A DNA stretch of 41,540 nucleotides from an uncultured Spirochaetaceae bacterium (lineage in GTDB: Bacteria; Spirochaetota; Spirochaetia; Treponematales; Treponemataceae): NCBI GenBank assembly GCA_902789325.1, contig CADANN010000019.1:1-41540 (forward strand), read 5' to 3'. The translations under genes and the position numbers were made by a program. Shown here in pieces: positions 40,057 to 41,540 of the stretch (position 1 is its first letter; every line of letters begins with the position of its first letter). The notes under the pieces were generated by a model. That model was not told where the DNA came from, did not search any database, and saw only the letters and a program-made list of their open reading frames with translations.

Positions 40057-41540
40057 ATGGTTAAGGCAGATGTTAATTTTATCAATGGAAACATTTATAC
40101 GATGAAAAATGAAGGCGACAAGATTGAAGCCTTTAGTGTTCAAAATGGGAAAATAATTGCCGCCGGCACAGAAGCAGAAATCAAAAAGATTCCAGCCGAA
40201 AAGACTATTGACCTCAAGGGCAAAACAGTTATTCCTGGAATGCAGAACACCCACTGCCATCTTGCAGAATGTGCAGAAGGAAAGGCTAAGGTAGATCTAG
40301 GCGGCTGTAAGACAATGGACGAACTGCTTGAGCGACTAACTCAGGGACTGAATAAAAGAACAGGCGACTGGCTCTTTGCCTACCAGGCAGATGGAGAACA
40401 CCTTGTAGAAAATCGTCTTCCTAACCGTTTTGATCTGGATAAGGTAAGTAAGGATGTTCCGATTTTTATTTCTGCAAACTCACTCCATCACTTTATGTGT
40501 AACACAAAGGCTCTTGAAGTTCTTGGAATAACAAAAGACTGGCAGATACCAGATGCCATAAAGAAATTGAATGCTGTAGATAAAGAAGGAAACCCGGTTG
40601 GAAGTTTTGCTGAACATGCGCTTCTTAAGTATATCAACCAAAAGAAGCCTACTGCCCTTTCCTCTCTGGAAAACTGCAAGAAAGCAATGTACAAAACACT
40701 TAGAGAATTTTCTTCGTATGGAATTACAACAATGCATACCTGCGACGGCTTTGATTCAAGTCTATGTGATTCTATCAGTCTGTATCAAAAGCTGGAGGCC
40801 GAAGGAAAACTTCCAATGCGTGTAATCTGTAACAGACAGACGACCGTAGGAAACTCTCTCGGAGCTGTTTCGCGACTAGGAAATGACAAGGTAAAGCTTG
40901 GAGCCGTAAAGCTCTTTGCAGACGGAAGTGTTGCCCAGCGTTCCGCATATTTAAGAAGCCCTTACAACGATAAGCCAGGCTATTACGGAATTCCAGTCCG
41001 TACCGATGCAGAAATGCTTGAAGCAATTTCGGCCGCCTATTCAGAAGGTAACGATGTATGTATCCATGTAATAGGAGATGCCGCTGTTGAACAGGTTTTG
41101 AACTGTATTGAAAAAGTATGGGACGGTTCTTCAACTCAGCAAATTCAGCTCATCCATGGAACTTTAATTCCAGAAGATTTGATTGAACGAATGGCTAAGT
41201 TCCCTGTCACAGTAGACAGTCAGGCTATGTTCCTTCCAAACATGGCACTCTTTGGAACAGACCGTGTAGGTGCAGACAGAGCCCGCTGGTTCTTCCCATT
41301 CAAAAGTCTTATGCAGGCAGGAATAAAGGTAACAGGCGGAGACGACGGTCCTATTACAAATCCTAATCCTTTCTTTGCAATCAGAGAGGCTGTTACCCGA
41401 GAAACAAGTTTTGGCAGTGGAAAGCAGTTTTACCCAGAAGAATGTCTGAGCATCTATGAAGCACTTTCTATGTACACAAAGAATGCAGCCTGGAACACAA
41501 GGGAAGAAACTTTTAAGGGAACTTTGGAAACTGGAAAACT
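40057..41540 (+). CDS. Amidohydrolase (YtcJ-like, amidohydrolase 3 family), 3' end outside window
   Basis: The frame is open to the last base, giving 494 complete codons. N-terminal DVNFINGNIYTMKN and GKTVIPGMQNTHCHL are typical of metal-dependent amidohydrolases of the YtcJ branch, with the HxH metal pair at H66 and H68. Later landmarks are KLFADGSVAQRSAYLRSPY, VCIHVIGDAAVEQVL, HGTLIPEDLIERM and TGGDDGPITNPNPFFAIREAV. Known members hydrolyse N-substituted amides and related bonds; the substrate is not readable. AAGGAGG lies 6 nt before the ATG. It follows the DppABC-type transporter genes in the same orientation and probably acts on the imported compound. Confidence 0.93.
   Translation, partial: MVKADVNFINGNIYTMKNEGDKIEAFSVQNGKIIAAGTEAEIKKIPAEKTIDLKGKTVIPGMQNTHCHLAECAEGKAKVDLGGCKTMDELLERLTQGLNKRTGDWLFAYQADGEHLVENRLPNRFDLDKVSKDVPIFISANSLHHFMCNTKALEVLGITKDWQIPDAIKKLNAVDKEGNPVGSFAEHALLKYINQKKPTALSSLENCKKAMYKTLREFSSYGITTMHTCDGFDSSLCDSISLYQKLEAEGKLPMRVICNRQTTVGNSLGAVSRLGNDKVKLGAVKLFADGSVAQRSAYLRSPYNDKPGYYGIPVRTDAEMLEAISAAYSEGNDVCIHVIGDAAVEQVLNCIEKVWDGSSTQQIQLIHGTLIPEDLIERMAKFPVTVDSQAMFLPNMALFGTDRVGADRARWFFPFKSLMQAGIKVTGGDDGPITNPNPFFAIREAVTRETSFGSGKQFYPEECLSIYEALSMYTKNAAWNTREETFKGTLETGK

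Noticed and set aside
1..41540. CRISPR arrays, tRNA or rRNA genes, insertion sequences
   Set aside because: No regularly spaced repeats, cloverleaf-like CCA-ending segments, rRNA-like stretches or transposase frames were seen by eye. A tRNAscan or ISfinder run was not possible here.

Overview
The window looks like chromosomal DNA of a gut- or rumen-type spirochaete, most likely Treponema. This is an inference from style, not a proven identity: the DNA is AT-rich, the lipoproteins have relaxed spirochaete-like lipoboxes, there is a giant lipoprotein of InlB-like, FN3 and SUMF1 modules, and GGDEF and HD-GYP proteins are present. I see no rRNA, tRNA, CRISPR, transposase or phage genes.

Left part (1-11.4 kb): the end of a GGDEF protein, cytidine deaminase, a NUDIX hydrolase, a membrane HD-GYP protein, a DMT-family transporter behind purN, a small membrane protein translationally coupled to an M13 metallopeptidase lipoprotein, an NfeD/SPFH pair, a 77-bp double-hairpin repeat, a membrane-anchored LuxR-type regulator, and purE-purM. 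Middle (11.4-22.3 kb): a 2380-residue surface lipoprotein, a small XRE regulator with a perfect 19-bp palindrome, a short unknown ORF, a second membrane LuxR-type regulator, and a COG2509-like FAD protein.

Right part (22.3-41.5 kb): almost entirely uptake and breakdown of amino-acid- or peptide-like compounds. One ABC operon has a substrate-binding protein whose two halves are in swapped (circularly permuted) order. A second ABC operon also carries a cytidylate-kinase-like protein and an iron alcohol dehydrogenase. Then come an AraC regulator, a four-subunit flavin/iron-sulfur dehydrogenase (HcnABC/opine-oxidase-like plus a BFD protein), a divergent ornithine-cyclodeaminase-family gene with a RocB-like M20 peptidase, a DppABC-type transporter and an amidohydrolase cut by the window end. 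My working model is import of a modified amino acid, opine or small peptide, hydrolysis by M20 and amidohydrolase enzymes, and oxidation at the C-N bond by the Fe-S flavoenzyme. The substrate is unknown.

A recurring regulatory theme is that several genes heading transcription units (purN, purE, both LuxR-type genes, the FAD protein) have a -10 box 6-8 nt before the ATG and no Shine-Dalgarno, which suggests leaderless mRNAs. Genes inside operons mostly have good GGAGG-type sites.
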